This document shows positions 1 through 9,383 of a stretch of DNA of 64,000 nt, piece by piece. The stretch spans positions 160,162 to 224,161 of the forward strand of contig JAACJP010000052.1 in NCBI GenBank assembly GCA_013368375.1, in the 5' to 3' direction. Position 1 is the stretch's first letter. Every line of letters begins with the position of its first letter. The notes under the pieces are model-generated. The model made no database searches. It was not told the origin of the DNA and saw nothing but the letters and a program-made list of their open reading frames with translations. The DNA comes from Tricholomella constricta (lineage: Eukaryota > Basidiomycota > Agaricomycetes > Agaricales > Lyophyllaceae). A program made the position numbers and the translations under genes.

Positions 1-114
1 GAAGTCCACTAGCGACATTCCTTGAATGCCTAGAACACTCTATCATACAATCACCACATTCTTTGAAGGCACTTATTTGAGCGAATTATTTCGTCACCAC
101 CCTGGCCACGCTTT

Positions 115-215
115 CAAGTACTCCTCATACGACGTGATACTATGTCAGGGACGGTCGAGTCTTCTAAGTTCCGGGTGATACTCAGGGCCGGTGGGCATGA
201 ACTTACCTCCAGGTG
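115..215 (-). pseudogene. Remnant of a kinase-like (K family) gene, 3' end
   Basis: On the minus strand this stretch aligns by eye with the last exon of the K genes found elsewhere in the window, around the conserved C-terminal motif HWAKYHP...TDYEEYLA. Shared runs include the complements of gacggtcgagtcttct and gggtgatact. Similarity fades beyond about position 215 and the reading frame is broken, so only a decayed 3' end remains. It has the same orientation as K1 at 2.2-3.3 kb and may be an old tandem copy of it. No upstream exons can be recognised within the window. Confidence 0.6.
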
Positions 216-868
216 ACGAAGAAATAGGTGGCGGAGTGGCCTGGAATTCCCAAGATAGAGTCCACGATGCTATTTCATGAAGTGGGTCAGTTTCGTTACT
301 CACTACACGCTCGGCTATCTTTGTTCCGGCACGTTCTGAATAACATCGCTTATGACCGCATGAGCTTCCTCTACGCTGGATCCTTGTTCTTCGGCTGAAG
401 GCTTTGGAAACTGAGGTTTGGGGAAACGGCAGGCGAAAGCAACACATCAGGTCGGGGCAGGATGCACCCTTCAAGGCTCCAGTGGCACTCGTTGTCATGT
501 GGCATTTAAAGACTGGCTACGGTGCCACTCGGTAAAGCACGAGGTCGCCGGCGCAGTTGTCATCAGGGTTTCATACCAATGAAACCACTCTGAGAGTGGC
601 ATAGTGAGGTGTGCCAAAAGTCTGCGAGACGCTCACTAGGTAAAAGCCAGGTCCCAGTGCGTTAGTGTCCTCCAGTAAGTCCTTTAAGTCGGTATATAGA
701 ACGGATATCTGCATCGCAAGTACCGGCGTCGACTTTGAGCAGCATCATTGCATGAAAGAGCTGTCCCGGGCCGAGAAATGTGGCAGTGCTGTAACCACAG
801 CCCTTGATCATGACTTGACCCTTGACTTGTCCTTTCATTCACAATCACTTTGCACCTTGCTTCTCGCC
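216..868. other. No recognisable gene
   Basis: Contains only short open frames on both strands with no family resemblance. The last 200 bases should hold the promoter and 5' leader of the SH3 gene that follows; no clear TATA box is visible. Confidence 0.5.
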
Positions 869-1755
869 ATGACAAGCGACGAAAACGCCGTTCTGCTCGC
901 CCATATCGTCTCCCAAGTGGAGAGCAACGTTAATTTCCTCGTCGCACAGAACCACATCTCGCGCGCCGACGCGAATACATTCCTTGCCAAATTGCCTGCC
1001 AATGGCAACGCCCCGGCGACGACGACCGTCACTCCAAGCCTCGCATCGCGCGTGCGTGGGATGGTAGGTGCAGCACCAACCCCACCCGCCGCACCACCTC
1101 GGCCCGCAACGACACAGCAAGCACGCGCCTTATGGGCGTACAATGAGAACGGCCAGGTGAGCACAGTGATAGGGACGCTTGTTAATCAAACATTTCCAAT
1201 AAAACTTGGGTATGCAGGATCCAGACGACCTCTCCTTTGCCGCGGGCGACATCGTTGAGATCGTCGAGGAGACCAACGCGGACTGGTGGATGGGCAAGGT
1301 GCACGGCAAGCAGGCGCTCTTCCCCTCCAGCTACGTCGAGAAGATCCACAACGCCGCTCCTGTTCCTGCCATCGCCCCCGCTGCTGCAGGGCAAAAGACG
1401 CCCTACAGGCCGTTCGGCGCGGCGATGCACGGGCACAATGCTCCGCCGCCTTCGGGTGCGGGCGTCAATACGGTTGGGCTGCAGCAAGCGGAGGGGACGG
1501 AAGAGAAAAAGGGCAAGTTTGGCAAGTATGGCAATACGGTACGTGATTTTGGTTTGCGGCCTTCATCGTGCGCTACTAATGGGGCTGGTCACTATAATCT
1601 TAGATGGCGCATTCGGCGGCGGGAGGTGTGGGTTTTGGAGCTGGTGCGTCATTTGCTGTGTCTTTTCATCTCTCGGGAAGGGTGGTCATGTTAATCGTAT
1701 CGCTTTCACTATAGGCGCTGCGATTGGCGGCGGTTTGGTCCGTGCTATCTTTTAG
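869..1755 (+). CDS. Lsb1/Pin3-type SH3 domain protein
   Basis: Four exons, 869-1156, 1218-1538, 1604-1643 and 1715-1755, join in frame into a 229-residue protein. All introns are short GT-AG. The N-terminal helical region (about residues 1-60) is followed by a Pro/Ala linker and one SH3 domain starting at ARALWAY. The domain shows the ALYDY-like start, the acidic RT loop, WWMGK, and LFPSSYVE with the ALYDY-ligand-binding proline. Intron 1 splits the SH3 domain after NENGQ. The C-terminus is Gly-rich (GFGAGAAIGGGLVRAIF), as in fungal homologues of yeast Lsb1/Lsb2 (Pin3), which bind Las17/WASP and modulate actin patches and prion formation. The start at 869 is chosen because it opens directly onto the conserved MTSDENA-type N-terminus; the frame continues upstream without homology. 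Function is inferred from the family. Confidence 0.85.
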
Positions 1756-2177
1756 ACTTCTTTCGCTATCGGAGGATATGGGACACCCCGGGATACCCCC
1801 GCATGCTTATTTATTGTGGAACATCTTTCGCCTCACTTGGATTACAGTAAGTACACTGGACATCAGAAATACAGACATTCCCTGCACGATCATTCATCTT
1901 TGGCCAAGCTATATACTGAAATGCCATGTCTTGTGAAAATTTGCGACCCACCACCTTGGGTAACTCATGATTGTTCTCTATCCAACAACTTGGGTTTCTG
2001 GGGTTCGCTTCGCTTCCTCAAACAACAACTACACCCCCAATCCCACGTCCATATTTGATGCATCGTCTTCATTGTCAAAATAGGACGCCAACAGCGGGTA
2101 TTCTGGCAGTTTTAATTAGGCATACACAAGCTTATGAAGACGTTACTCTGGTAGGCTGTCGACATGAACAGCAAGCA
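1756..2177. other. Convergent intergenic region
   Basis: Lies between the 3' ends of the SH3 gene and K1. Near 2117-2140 it holds the complement of the K-family 3' motif (TAGGC, spacer, GCCTA-like arm). Nothing else is recognised. Confidence 0.5.
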
Positions 2178-3294
2178 CTACCAAGTTTCAGCCGGTGCAT
2201 CATCCTCGTCGTCGTCATCCTCGTCGTCGTCCGAGTCTTTCTGTGCCAAGTACTCCTGATAGTCCGTGATGCCTAAATCAGGGATGGTCGAGTCTTCTGG
2301 GTGATACTTAGCCCAATGGGAATGTATCATCTTCCAAGCAGCGACGGCCTCGTTCCAAAAATCTTCGTCTTTCAATGCTCTGTCCTCGAGAAAACCCTCA
2401 CGGCTCCTTCGCTCAAAGATCTCAGCAGCGCTCTTGATGCTGTCGTTTTCAACAAAAAGACCACGATGCCAAACCGTATAATCTAAAGGCAAAAGTGTTC
2501 TGATCAAATTGGCAAGGATTCTTGTAAAAGCACATACCAGGAAGGTACCAGGTATCGAGGGCATTCAAAAATGCTCTAAGTTCTTTACAGGCAAGCAAGC
2601 GTGGCCTTGGCCTCAATTCGCCTTCCTCGATGGCAACATGGGTGTCGCAATTATGAATCTCTGCGTTGGAAAAATTGATGATGAAAGGCTCGCCCTTCAA
2701 GTTCAGGACGTTCTCAGGATAAATGGCGTTGTGACGGATGTTCAGTTTAATGTGCAATTTCTCAATGATGTTAACAAGCTTACGCCTTTGCGATCCTCCG
2801 TGAGCAATGTGAACGGCGTGTTTTCATGCGACACACCTGAATGGCTGGTCATTCTCTAGTTCCCTCCAAAGCGCGATACCAAGAGGTTCTCCGCAATATT
2901 GGAGGACGAGACAGGCGCAGTCCGCAGGGGTGTCATTGTCATCGTCAGAGTAATCCGTCTCGATATATTCCCACTTATAGAGGCCGTAGAACTCGGGGAC
3001 GCCGTTGCCATACATCGGCTTGAGATGGTCCACGTAGAAGTCTGCTTCGTCTTTCAAGTCATCCATGTCATCAAGATCATCGCTGAAATAGAAGACGACG
3101 GTCCTCTCCTGGCCGGCGGCATCGTTGACATACTTCATTTTTGCCTCGTAGATGAGTACGCCATCGCCGCGATCCTCCAAAATTGTTGCATCTTCCAAGA
3201 CGATAGGAGCCTGAACTGCATACTTGTCGTCCCAGATGGAAAGTGTTATGGGGTCGTAAGGTTCATTGTTCCGGAAAGTGACGCTGCTAGACAT
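2178..3294 (-). CDS. Kinase-like protein K1 (probably catalytically dead)
   Basis: Three exons on the minus strand, 3294-2837, 2785-2538 and 2482-2178, join in frame into 336 residues with introns of 51 and 55 nt. It has the general plan of a small protein-kinase-like fold: a beta3-like lysine segment, an alphaC-like E-x-DFYVDHL helix, a hinge at CACLVLQYCGEPL, a catalytic-loop equivalent, then a DFG equivalent and a C-terminal lobe ending in a very acidic tail. Here the catalytic loop reads RHNAIYPENVL, with the HRD aspartate replaced by Asn, and the DFG position reads NFS, so both key acidic residues are lost. The gene is otherwise open, which points to a pseudokinase rather than a pseudogene. 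It is the most diverged complete copy in the window and stands alone, without neighbouring A or M genes. Substrate and role are unknown. Confidence 0.75.
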
Positions 3295-4082
3295 GTTGAG
3301 AGCTGTAATGGGCGAGTACGAATCGGGCGCTCAAGTTGAAAGTTCAAATAAGTCGTTGAAGGATCAAATAATATCCCCGCTTCATTACGTCTCGCTGTCA
3401 TTTCTCATTTTTCTTGCCGAGATATTACCACATAAGTTGTTGATATTTTAAGGGGAATGAATGCAAACTAGTCAGATTAGCGTGTAGCCGAATCTTGTTC
3501 ATAGTTTGTTACATCTGTTACTGGCACCATGAAAAGTATAGCCTCTTGACTATCTTTGTGGCGATTCTCCTCGTATGGATCCTAGTGCTGATATCTATGG
3601 CGCATCCTGATATTAGGTAGAAGGCCAGCCGTAGCTCTCGGAAACGAAGCGAACCAGTTTTTGTTATTTATGTCCAGAAAGGTTATTGCGTCGTGCGCTG
3701 ACAGATAAATAATGCAAATTTCCGCAGGATGAAAGCGCCACAACAAAATTTCGTCAGAGCTACTTCACGTGCGCTTTCGCCACGCCGCGCCACAAAAACA
3801 CCGATAGGCATGCTGCGAGCAGGCGTAGGCACAGAACATCTCATTTTTCCGACGTCGTTGCCATCGTCCTTCTGCCGTAATTATGAACTTACTGTCTCGA
3901 GCGACTGGATGTAGCGCATAGTCAAAATTGACCTGGGCGCCCACGCAAATTGGCATTTAGCCAATGCAACAATGGTCCGTATTGCCAAGTGTATAATGTA
4001 GTTGCGAGTGCATATGCATGCGCAAGGAAGTATACGATTAACGATCCGTTTACGACCAAGCGCCGGGAAATCGAGACTCTAT
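3295..4082. other. No recognisable gene
   Basis: AT-rich promoter-proximal DNA of K1 followed by short unrelated open frames. No repeat, RNA gene or conserved protein segment was seen. Confidence 0.5.
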
Positions 4083-5002
4083 TTAAACCAAGAGGGCGAA
4101 GACGCTGGAGACGGCAACGAGGACGGTTGCGCCGGAGAAAGCGCTGAGGATGAATGCGCTCGAGTCCTTGTTGTCGCCCGGCTTATCCGCCGTCTTATCG
4201 GATGCACTCTGTGAGATGCCTGCGGGGGTCGCGCCGTCTAGATGGCACAGTATGATCAGAGACAGGAGAAGTAACAGGAGATGCTGATGGGCGCACCGTT
4301 GAAGGAGGCGCCGCACTGGTTCTCTAAGTCGTTGTTAAATCTAGAGAACCCGGGGATATCGGCTTTGATGGTGTTATATGCAGCTTTGATGCAGTTTGTG
4401 CACGACAAGTTGGCGGGAATTGTCTTGTCGCCCGGGTTGAATGAGAAGATCGATTTAATGCTGAGAGGTCCGAAGATGTTTTGGATGTTCGTGAGTGTCT
4501 GCGTCACACAGTTCGTGTCGCCGCTGCGTCACAATGAATGTGAGTTGAGGAATTTGAAGGAAGAAGGGACTTACTCCTTGAGACATACGACCTTGCGCGC
4601 GGTCGGGTAATATTGCTGGATGATCGTGGTGATGCCGGCGGTGTCGCTTGACTGGAAACCGAGAGAGGAGAGCTCGGTGAGGCAACCTGTGGTTGCGTTG
4701 GTGACGATTGCTGCAAGGGTGTCGTTGCTGCACGACGGCGCAGCACAGAGGCTGGTAAGCCAATTGTTAATGGGCTCGACGATGGAGGCATTGCTGTCCC
4801 CGAGGATGGGGATTAGCGGCGAGGGCGTCAGGCACGCATTGGCCTCGGGGTTCGTAGCGATGGTTGTGAGTGCCTTCGTACAGGCCTGTGAGAGGTTCAG
4901 CCTGCGAACGTTAGTCGGGCTGCACATCGGGTTGAAGCTCGAAACTTACTGAGCAGCAGCGACGGAAAGCAGGGCAGAGATTGTGAGGACGCGGGCAAAC
5001 AT
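4083..5002 (-). CDS. Secreted cysteine-rich GPI-anchored protein
   Basis: Four exons on the minus strand, 5002-4950, 4901-4575, 4523-4297 and 4237-4083, give a 253-residue protein; every phase matches. The first 17 residues (MFARVLTISALLSVAAA) form a signal peptide that intron 1 interrupts right after the cleavage region. The mature part has about ten cysteines and several N-x-S/T sites. It ends in a Ser/Asp/Lys-rich stretch followed by a hydrophobic tail (AFILSAFSGATVLVAVSSVFALLV split over the last 25 residues), the classic GPI-attachment layout. The expected location is therefore the plasma membrane or cell wall. The third intron uses GTGCGC and is the least certain junction, but skipping it would lose the GPI tail. 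I do not recognise the family; similar proteins are common in Agaricomycetes with no known function. Confidence 0.75.
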
Positions 5003-6372
5003 GGTCTAGGATGTAAGTAGGATGCGTCAGTAGGAGGAGAGAGAGTCAATAAACGTTGCTTTTGTGATCATTTGTTATCCGCAGCGCGGGCTGTGTTGCC
5101 AAGGTTATCTGGGGCCATCATGCCGCGCGTGACACGGCGGCGACCACAAAGGCCCACTCACTCCGACGGCGCAAAAAGTATTATACAGTTGCTATATTAT
5201 ACACGTAAGGAATATGTCCCGGGTCCAGGTATCTGATCATCATTGATCTCGGTGAAACCTTCCAGGCGCTGTTCGAAATCTTGCGCGTCTGGATATACAT
5301 ACAGGCCTTTATCTACTACTTGTAAATATTCTTATGTCGAAGTTTTCATTTCTATGGATTTTTTAGAATATGTACTTTCCACTCATCAACGAAGTGTCAC
5401 TCATTCCTTAATTCAATCCTTTGTGTCCGGCTACTATCGGCCTGAAGAGCCCGCCTCGGAAAGGTTGGAGAATATGACAAAGTGAAGGAAGGAAAGAAGG
5501 TCAGGTGAAGACGGAAGTAATACCTTTGCGGAATGCACTTTCCGTTGCGCTGACAGCACGAGCACGATGTCGTCGTATTTTGTGAACCTAGCAACTGAGA
5601 GACTTTTGGCTTTTTGTTTTGAAGGTGGAGGAGAAGTCCCGGAGCGGATGTATGACCCAGACGTCGAGGTCAAATTTATACATGATCGAGGTCCCAGACA
5701 TGGCAGCCATAGTCGAGTTTATCGTCCAACGTCCCTTGTTGACGGTGTTATGAGCACGAGGCTAACGGGTGACGTTGTGCTATATAGTATCAACCTTGGA
5801 GTAGACGGCTCCCAAGCAAAGCAATTCCGATTAATCGGGGTGAAGCTGAGAGGAGGAACATAAAAGATCTCGATCGCTTTGATTTTTGTAATTTGGGTAC
5901 CATAAAAATGGCTGAAGGCGTAAACCTTTCAGTCAACGCTCTCCGAGCTGTAGCTGATTATGGATCTTGTAATCGCGATTGGTACTTCCGCAGATCTTCG
6001 AAAAATGGCGTACAGAAGTTGTTCCGGAGTACAATGAGCAAGAAGCTGTTGAAGACAAGTGAGCTTTCGTGCGATATAGGTGGCATGCATAGACGTTCGG
6101 GGCACGACGTTGCGGTGACCTCGCGTTGGCAATCGCATCGATGATCGTTGTCCGCAACCCTCATGTGCACGTGACCAATAAGTTTAAATAGTTATTTGCT
6201 CATGTTGGCGAGTATTTTCTTCTTCTTCCCAAATTGGATGCTTGATCGATTTTTTGCACGGCCTGCTGGATTTGCTCAGGTCTTCTGGTGTCCACGAGCT
6301 CTCTCTCATCATCTACCGCCTCCTGGCTACAGATTCTTCTCTGAATCCCATCCCTGCGCGGCCAAGAAAAAA
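5003..6372. other. Divergent intergenic region without a convincing gene
   Basis: Upstream DNA of both the GPI protein gene and OLA1. A plus-strand open frame of 98 codons at 5567-5863 exists but has no recognisable domain, no splice partners and no conserved context, so it is not called. The last 200 bases before 6373 are pyrimidine-rich, as in fungal promoters. Confidence 0.5.
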
Positions 6373-8912
6373 ATGCCACCAAAGAAAGCAGCCCCCGAAA
6401 AGAAGACTCTTCTCGGCAGGCCAGGCAACAATCTCAAGATTGGCATCGTAGGTTTGTTCTTGCAAAAATGTCAAGCTTTCATCCATTAATGCGTAATCGT
6501 TACTACAGGCCTCCCCAATGTCGGAAAATCATCCTTCTTCAACGCTCTCTCCGAAACCGGTACGTGATTTATCATCGATCTCGCTTTGTTTTTCGTTGAC
6601 AGTTGCTCCGGCAATTTAGACCTCGGAAAAGCGGCCAACTTTCCATACGCCACGATAAATCCGGAAGAGGCCCGTATACCTGTACCAGACGCGCGTTTTG
6701 ACTGGCTGTACGAGACGTATAAGCCTGGCTCGCGCGTTCCAGCATTCCTTACGTGCATCGACATCGCCGGCCTCACAGCCGTAAGCCGCCCCTCGTTCCC
6801 TATCCGTGCTTCGCCTTCTCAAGCCCTTGTGTAGGGTGCATCCACTGGTGCGGGTCTTGGTAATGCCTTCCTGTCCCACGTGCGTGCCGTCGATGGTATC
6901 TTTCAAATGGTCCGTGCCTTCGACGACGCCGAGGTCATCCACGTCGAGGGCGACGTCGATCCTCTGCGTGATATGGAGATCATTCACACCGAATTAAGAC
7001 TTAAGGATATTGAGTGGGTGGAGAAGGCACTTGACAACTTGAAGAAGGCTGGACGTTCCCTCGGGAGCAACAGTCTTGCGGACAAGGCGAAGAAGGAGGA
7101 AATTGTAAGTTGGGCGGTGGTATCTTTCGAATCGAATCTCATCCTGCTCCAAAAGGCCATCGTAGAAAAGGTCTTGAAGGTCCTCACCGTCGAGAACAAG
7201 GATATTCGCAAGGCGGAATGGAATAACAAAGAGGTGGGTGTCTTTACTTTTCCCTCACTCTTCTTTTTTTTTTGGGATGAAAAAGAGCACAGTGCTCGAT
7301 AACCCAGCTCGTCGAGGAGAGAGTAACGCCCCATTATTCCACTGAGATCAAGTAGTTATTCTGATTTTATGTTCTTATCATCTCATTATCGATATCCTTT
7401 TGGTACGGTTACTGACTTTCTTGCTCCTTTCCAGGTGATTATATTCTCAAGTTACTCATTCTCGGTTCCAATTACTTTCTGTTGTTATGTGATGAAAAAG
7501 AGCATACTGCTCGATAACCCAGCTCGTCGAGGAGGGAGTAACGCCCCAGCATTCCTTTGAGATCATTCTTCTTTCTGACCACTCCATAATTTCTCTTCCT
7601 TTCGAATCATTTTGAACTTGACACTGACTTGTCCTTTGCTCAGGTGAATGTCTCCCTTCAAAGCTCAGTTCTTCAATTTCCTTTTTTCGTGATGAAAAAG
7701 AGCAACTTTGCTCGATAACCCAGCTCGTCGAGGAGGGAGTAACGCCCCAATATACCTTTGAGATCAATGTGTTTTGCTGACCCCCGTTTACTTTCTTCTA
7801 CTTTTTCTTCAAAACCTTTTTCCGACCTTACTGATTGATTTTACTCTTTTTTAACAGGTAAATTATATTCTTTTTGTCGGCAGTACCACAGCGCGCCATC
7901 TTTTTTTGAGTACACGCTTTCTTCACCTATACGATGATAAAGAGCTCGAAGCTCGACAACCCAGCTCGTCGAGACGGGAGTAACGCCCCACAATGTCTCT
8001 GAGAACAACCGTTTGTCTGATACATACATTTCGTCCCGTCCTTCCGTCCTCGCTCATACACGTTCACATCATTTTCTAACCCGCTGCCCTGCACCAAAGG
8101 TCGACGTTGTCAACAGTCTCTCCCTACTCACCGCGAAGCCTGTGACCTACCTCGTCAACCTTAGCGAGCGTGACTACATCCGGAAAAAGAACAAATGGTG
8201 CGCCTTCCTCTTTTGCTTCCCCAGTCTACTCCTTCGTATATGAGACTGTATACGTGACGGCATCGCTGACTGGTTACTGTTCACTATGCGTAGGCTCCCC
8301 AAGATCAAGGCCTGGATCGATGAACATAACCCTGGTGACTCGCTCATTCCCTTCTCCGTCTCCCTCGAGGAGCGCCTCGTCATCATGTCCCCCGAGGAAA
8401 AAAAGGAGGAGGAGGCCAAGGTCGGAGCGACCAGTGCGCTCGGCAAGATCACACAGGCCGGATACCGCAGTCTTGACGTACGTCCCCTTCCTCGTCTTAT
8501 TGTGTGCTGCGCACGCCGATACTTGTCGCCTCGTTTAGCTCATCCGCTACTTCACGTGTGGCCCTCAAGAGGTGCGCGCCTGGACGATCAGGCGTGGAAC
8601 GAAAGCACCGCAGGCCGCTGGTGTAATTCAGTATGTCTTCTTCACGTATCGCGTGTAGCTGGGATTGAAAAGGCGTCGTAGTTCGGACTTCGAGAACAAG
8701 TTTGTGTGCGGTGAGATCATGTCATATGAGGATCTCAAGGAGCATGGGAGCGAAGCGGCTGTGAAGGCAGCTGGGAAGCTAAGGCAACAGGGCAAGCCCT
8801 ATGAAAGTGCGTCGTCTGTGTCTTTTCCTTGAATAGGATGTCCGTGTTGATGTATGGTTGGTTCATTGCAGTGATTGATGGTGACATTGCATACTGGAAG
8901 GCTGGCGGTTGA
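6373..8912 (+). CDS. OLA1: Obg-like ATPase 1 (OLA1/YchF family)
   Basis: Ten exons join exactly into 392 residues: 6373-6451, 6509-6559, 6620-6780, 6835-7104, 7156-7233, 8100-8197, 8294-8477, 8539-8630, 8682-8806 and 8872-8912. Length and order match eukaryotic OLA1, a cytosolic ATPase of the TRAFAC class that associates with ribosomes and stress responses. Visible motifs are the P-loop [13 protein letters not shown] (split by intron 1), the DIAGL switch II, and NLSERD in place of the GTPase NKxD, which is the OLA1 signature for ATP specificity. A coiled-coil segment is followed by a C-terminal TGS domain with [21 protein letters not shown]. Nine intron positions exist. Eight are 51-97 nt, but the one between exons 5 and 6 is 866 nt and consists of four head-to-tail introns (see 7234-8099). 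Flanking exons meet as NNKE|VDVVN, as in the human protein, so no coding sequence hides there. Confidence 0.95.
7276..7350 (+). ncRNA. Intronic structured RNA element, copy 1 (C/D-box-snoRNA-like)
   Basis: A 75-nt element conserved four times in the OLA1 tandem introns. It opens with a C-box-like GGGATGA (one mismatch to RUGAUGA). A short hairpin GAGCA/TGCTC follows, then the stem CTCGAT/GTCGAG around the loop AACCCAGCTC, then AGTAACGCCCCA, and it ends in ACTGAGATCA with a CTGA. A second CTGA follows at 7361. Boxes, length and intronic position fit a box C/D snoRNA, but no convincing terminal stem is seen and guide-like positions differ between copies. The host strand determines its orientation. 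Confidence 0.55.
7491..7565 (+). ncRNA. Intronic structured RNA element, copy 2
   Basis: Same element as copy 1. Here the upstream sequence completes a perfect C box, GTGATGA (7489-7495). The first hairpin is GAGCA-TAC-TGCTC. The inner end reads TTGAGATCA, not CTGA, while a CTGA lies 10-15 nt further downstream as in every copy, which makes the downstream one the better D-box candidate. Confidence 0.55.
7691..7766 (+). ncRNA. Intronic structured RNA element, copy 3
   Basis: Same element, with a perfect C box GTGATGA (starting two bases before the interval). The first hairpin is extended to GAGCAA/TTGCTC, a paired change relative to copies 1 and 2. A downstream CTGA is present near 7777. Confidence 0.55.
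7933..8007 (+). ncRNA. Intronic structured RNA element, copy 4
   Basis: The most diverged copy. The first hairpin has switched to GAGCT/AGCTC, a compensatory A-T to T-A pair relative to copies 1-3. The second stem is CTCGAC/GTCGAG where the others have CTCGAT/GTCGAG, a wobble to Watson-Crick change. The C box is ACGATGA (one mismatch). Both CTGA boxes are present. The two paired changes argue that the RNA fold, not only the sequence, is conserved. Confidence 0.55.
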
Positions 8913-9383
8913 GGACTGTGATCAGGTAACTGTTTATATAACAGGAAACAAACCGATATGCTCAGTGTACACGTACATGTATGGAGAAGGTGGAAGGCGA
9001 TATTCCAGAATAGGCCCTGAATGTGGAGCTGAATGTGGAGTCGGCTGAATATCATGTTGCCCAGTGATTCCTGTCATTCTATCGTGCAATGATCGGAGTT
9101 CATCTGTAGCATCTCCTGCCCCAGTATGTCCTCGTCAAACTCCACGGTGTGCGGGCCACGCAAGGGAAAGGACTTAAATTCTTCAATCAACATGACGGGT
9201 CACTGAGGATGGAAAAATGGGGCACTATTGTTTTACATAGGAAAGAATATTGAGATTTAATATAAATGTACGAAATCAAAAATGAAATCGAGGAGTTGGG
9301 TAGACTCTAAGCATTACATTTGGTGATTACAACAGAAGACTGTTCAAGTCGACTCATGATCAGTCCCGCGCACTCCAAGTTTT
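8913..9383. other. Convergent intergenic region between OLA1 and A1
   Basis: From about 9200 it carries the A-family 3' flank (aggaaagaata...tgag, gcattacatttg...gattaca), also found downstream of A2 and A3. The part before 9200 has no recognisable feature. Confidence 0.5.

Larger units (their letters stand above)
7234..8099 (+). other. Four directly abutting introns with zero-length exons in OLA1
   Basis: The interval splits into four complete introns: 7234-7434, 7435-7643, 7644-7857 and 7858-8099. Each begins with GT (gtgggt, gtgatt, gtgaat, gtaaat). Each has a branch-site-like ACTGAC, ACTGAC, ACTGAT or CTAAC about 20-30 nt before the end, and each closes with a pyrimidine tract and AG. 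The junctions read AG|GT with no base between, so each is a potential recursive-splicing site. All four carry one copy of the same 75-nt RNA element at a similar place. Other introns of the gene are under 100 nt. The simplest origin is tandem duplication of a whole snoRNA-type host intron. Splicing could occur stepwise or from the first donor to the last acceptor. Confidence 0.8.

Noticed and set aside
5567..5863. 98-codon open frame upstream of OLA1
   Set aside because: No domain, no conserved context; expected by chance at this length.
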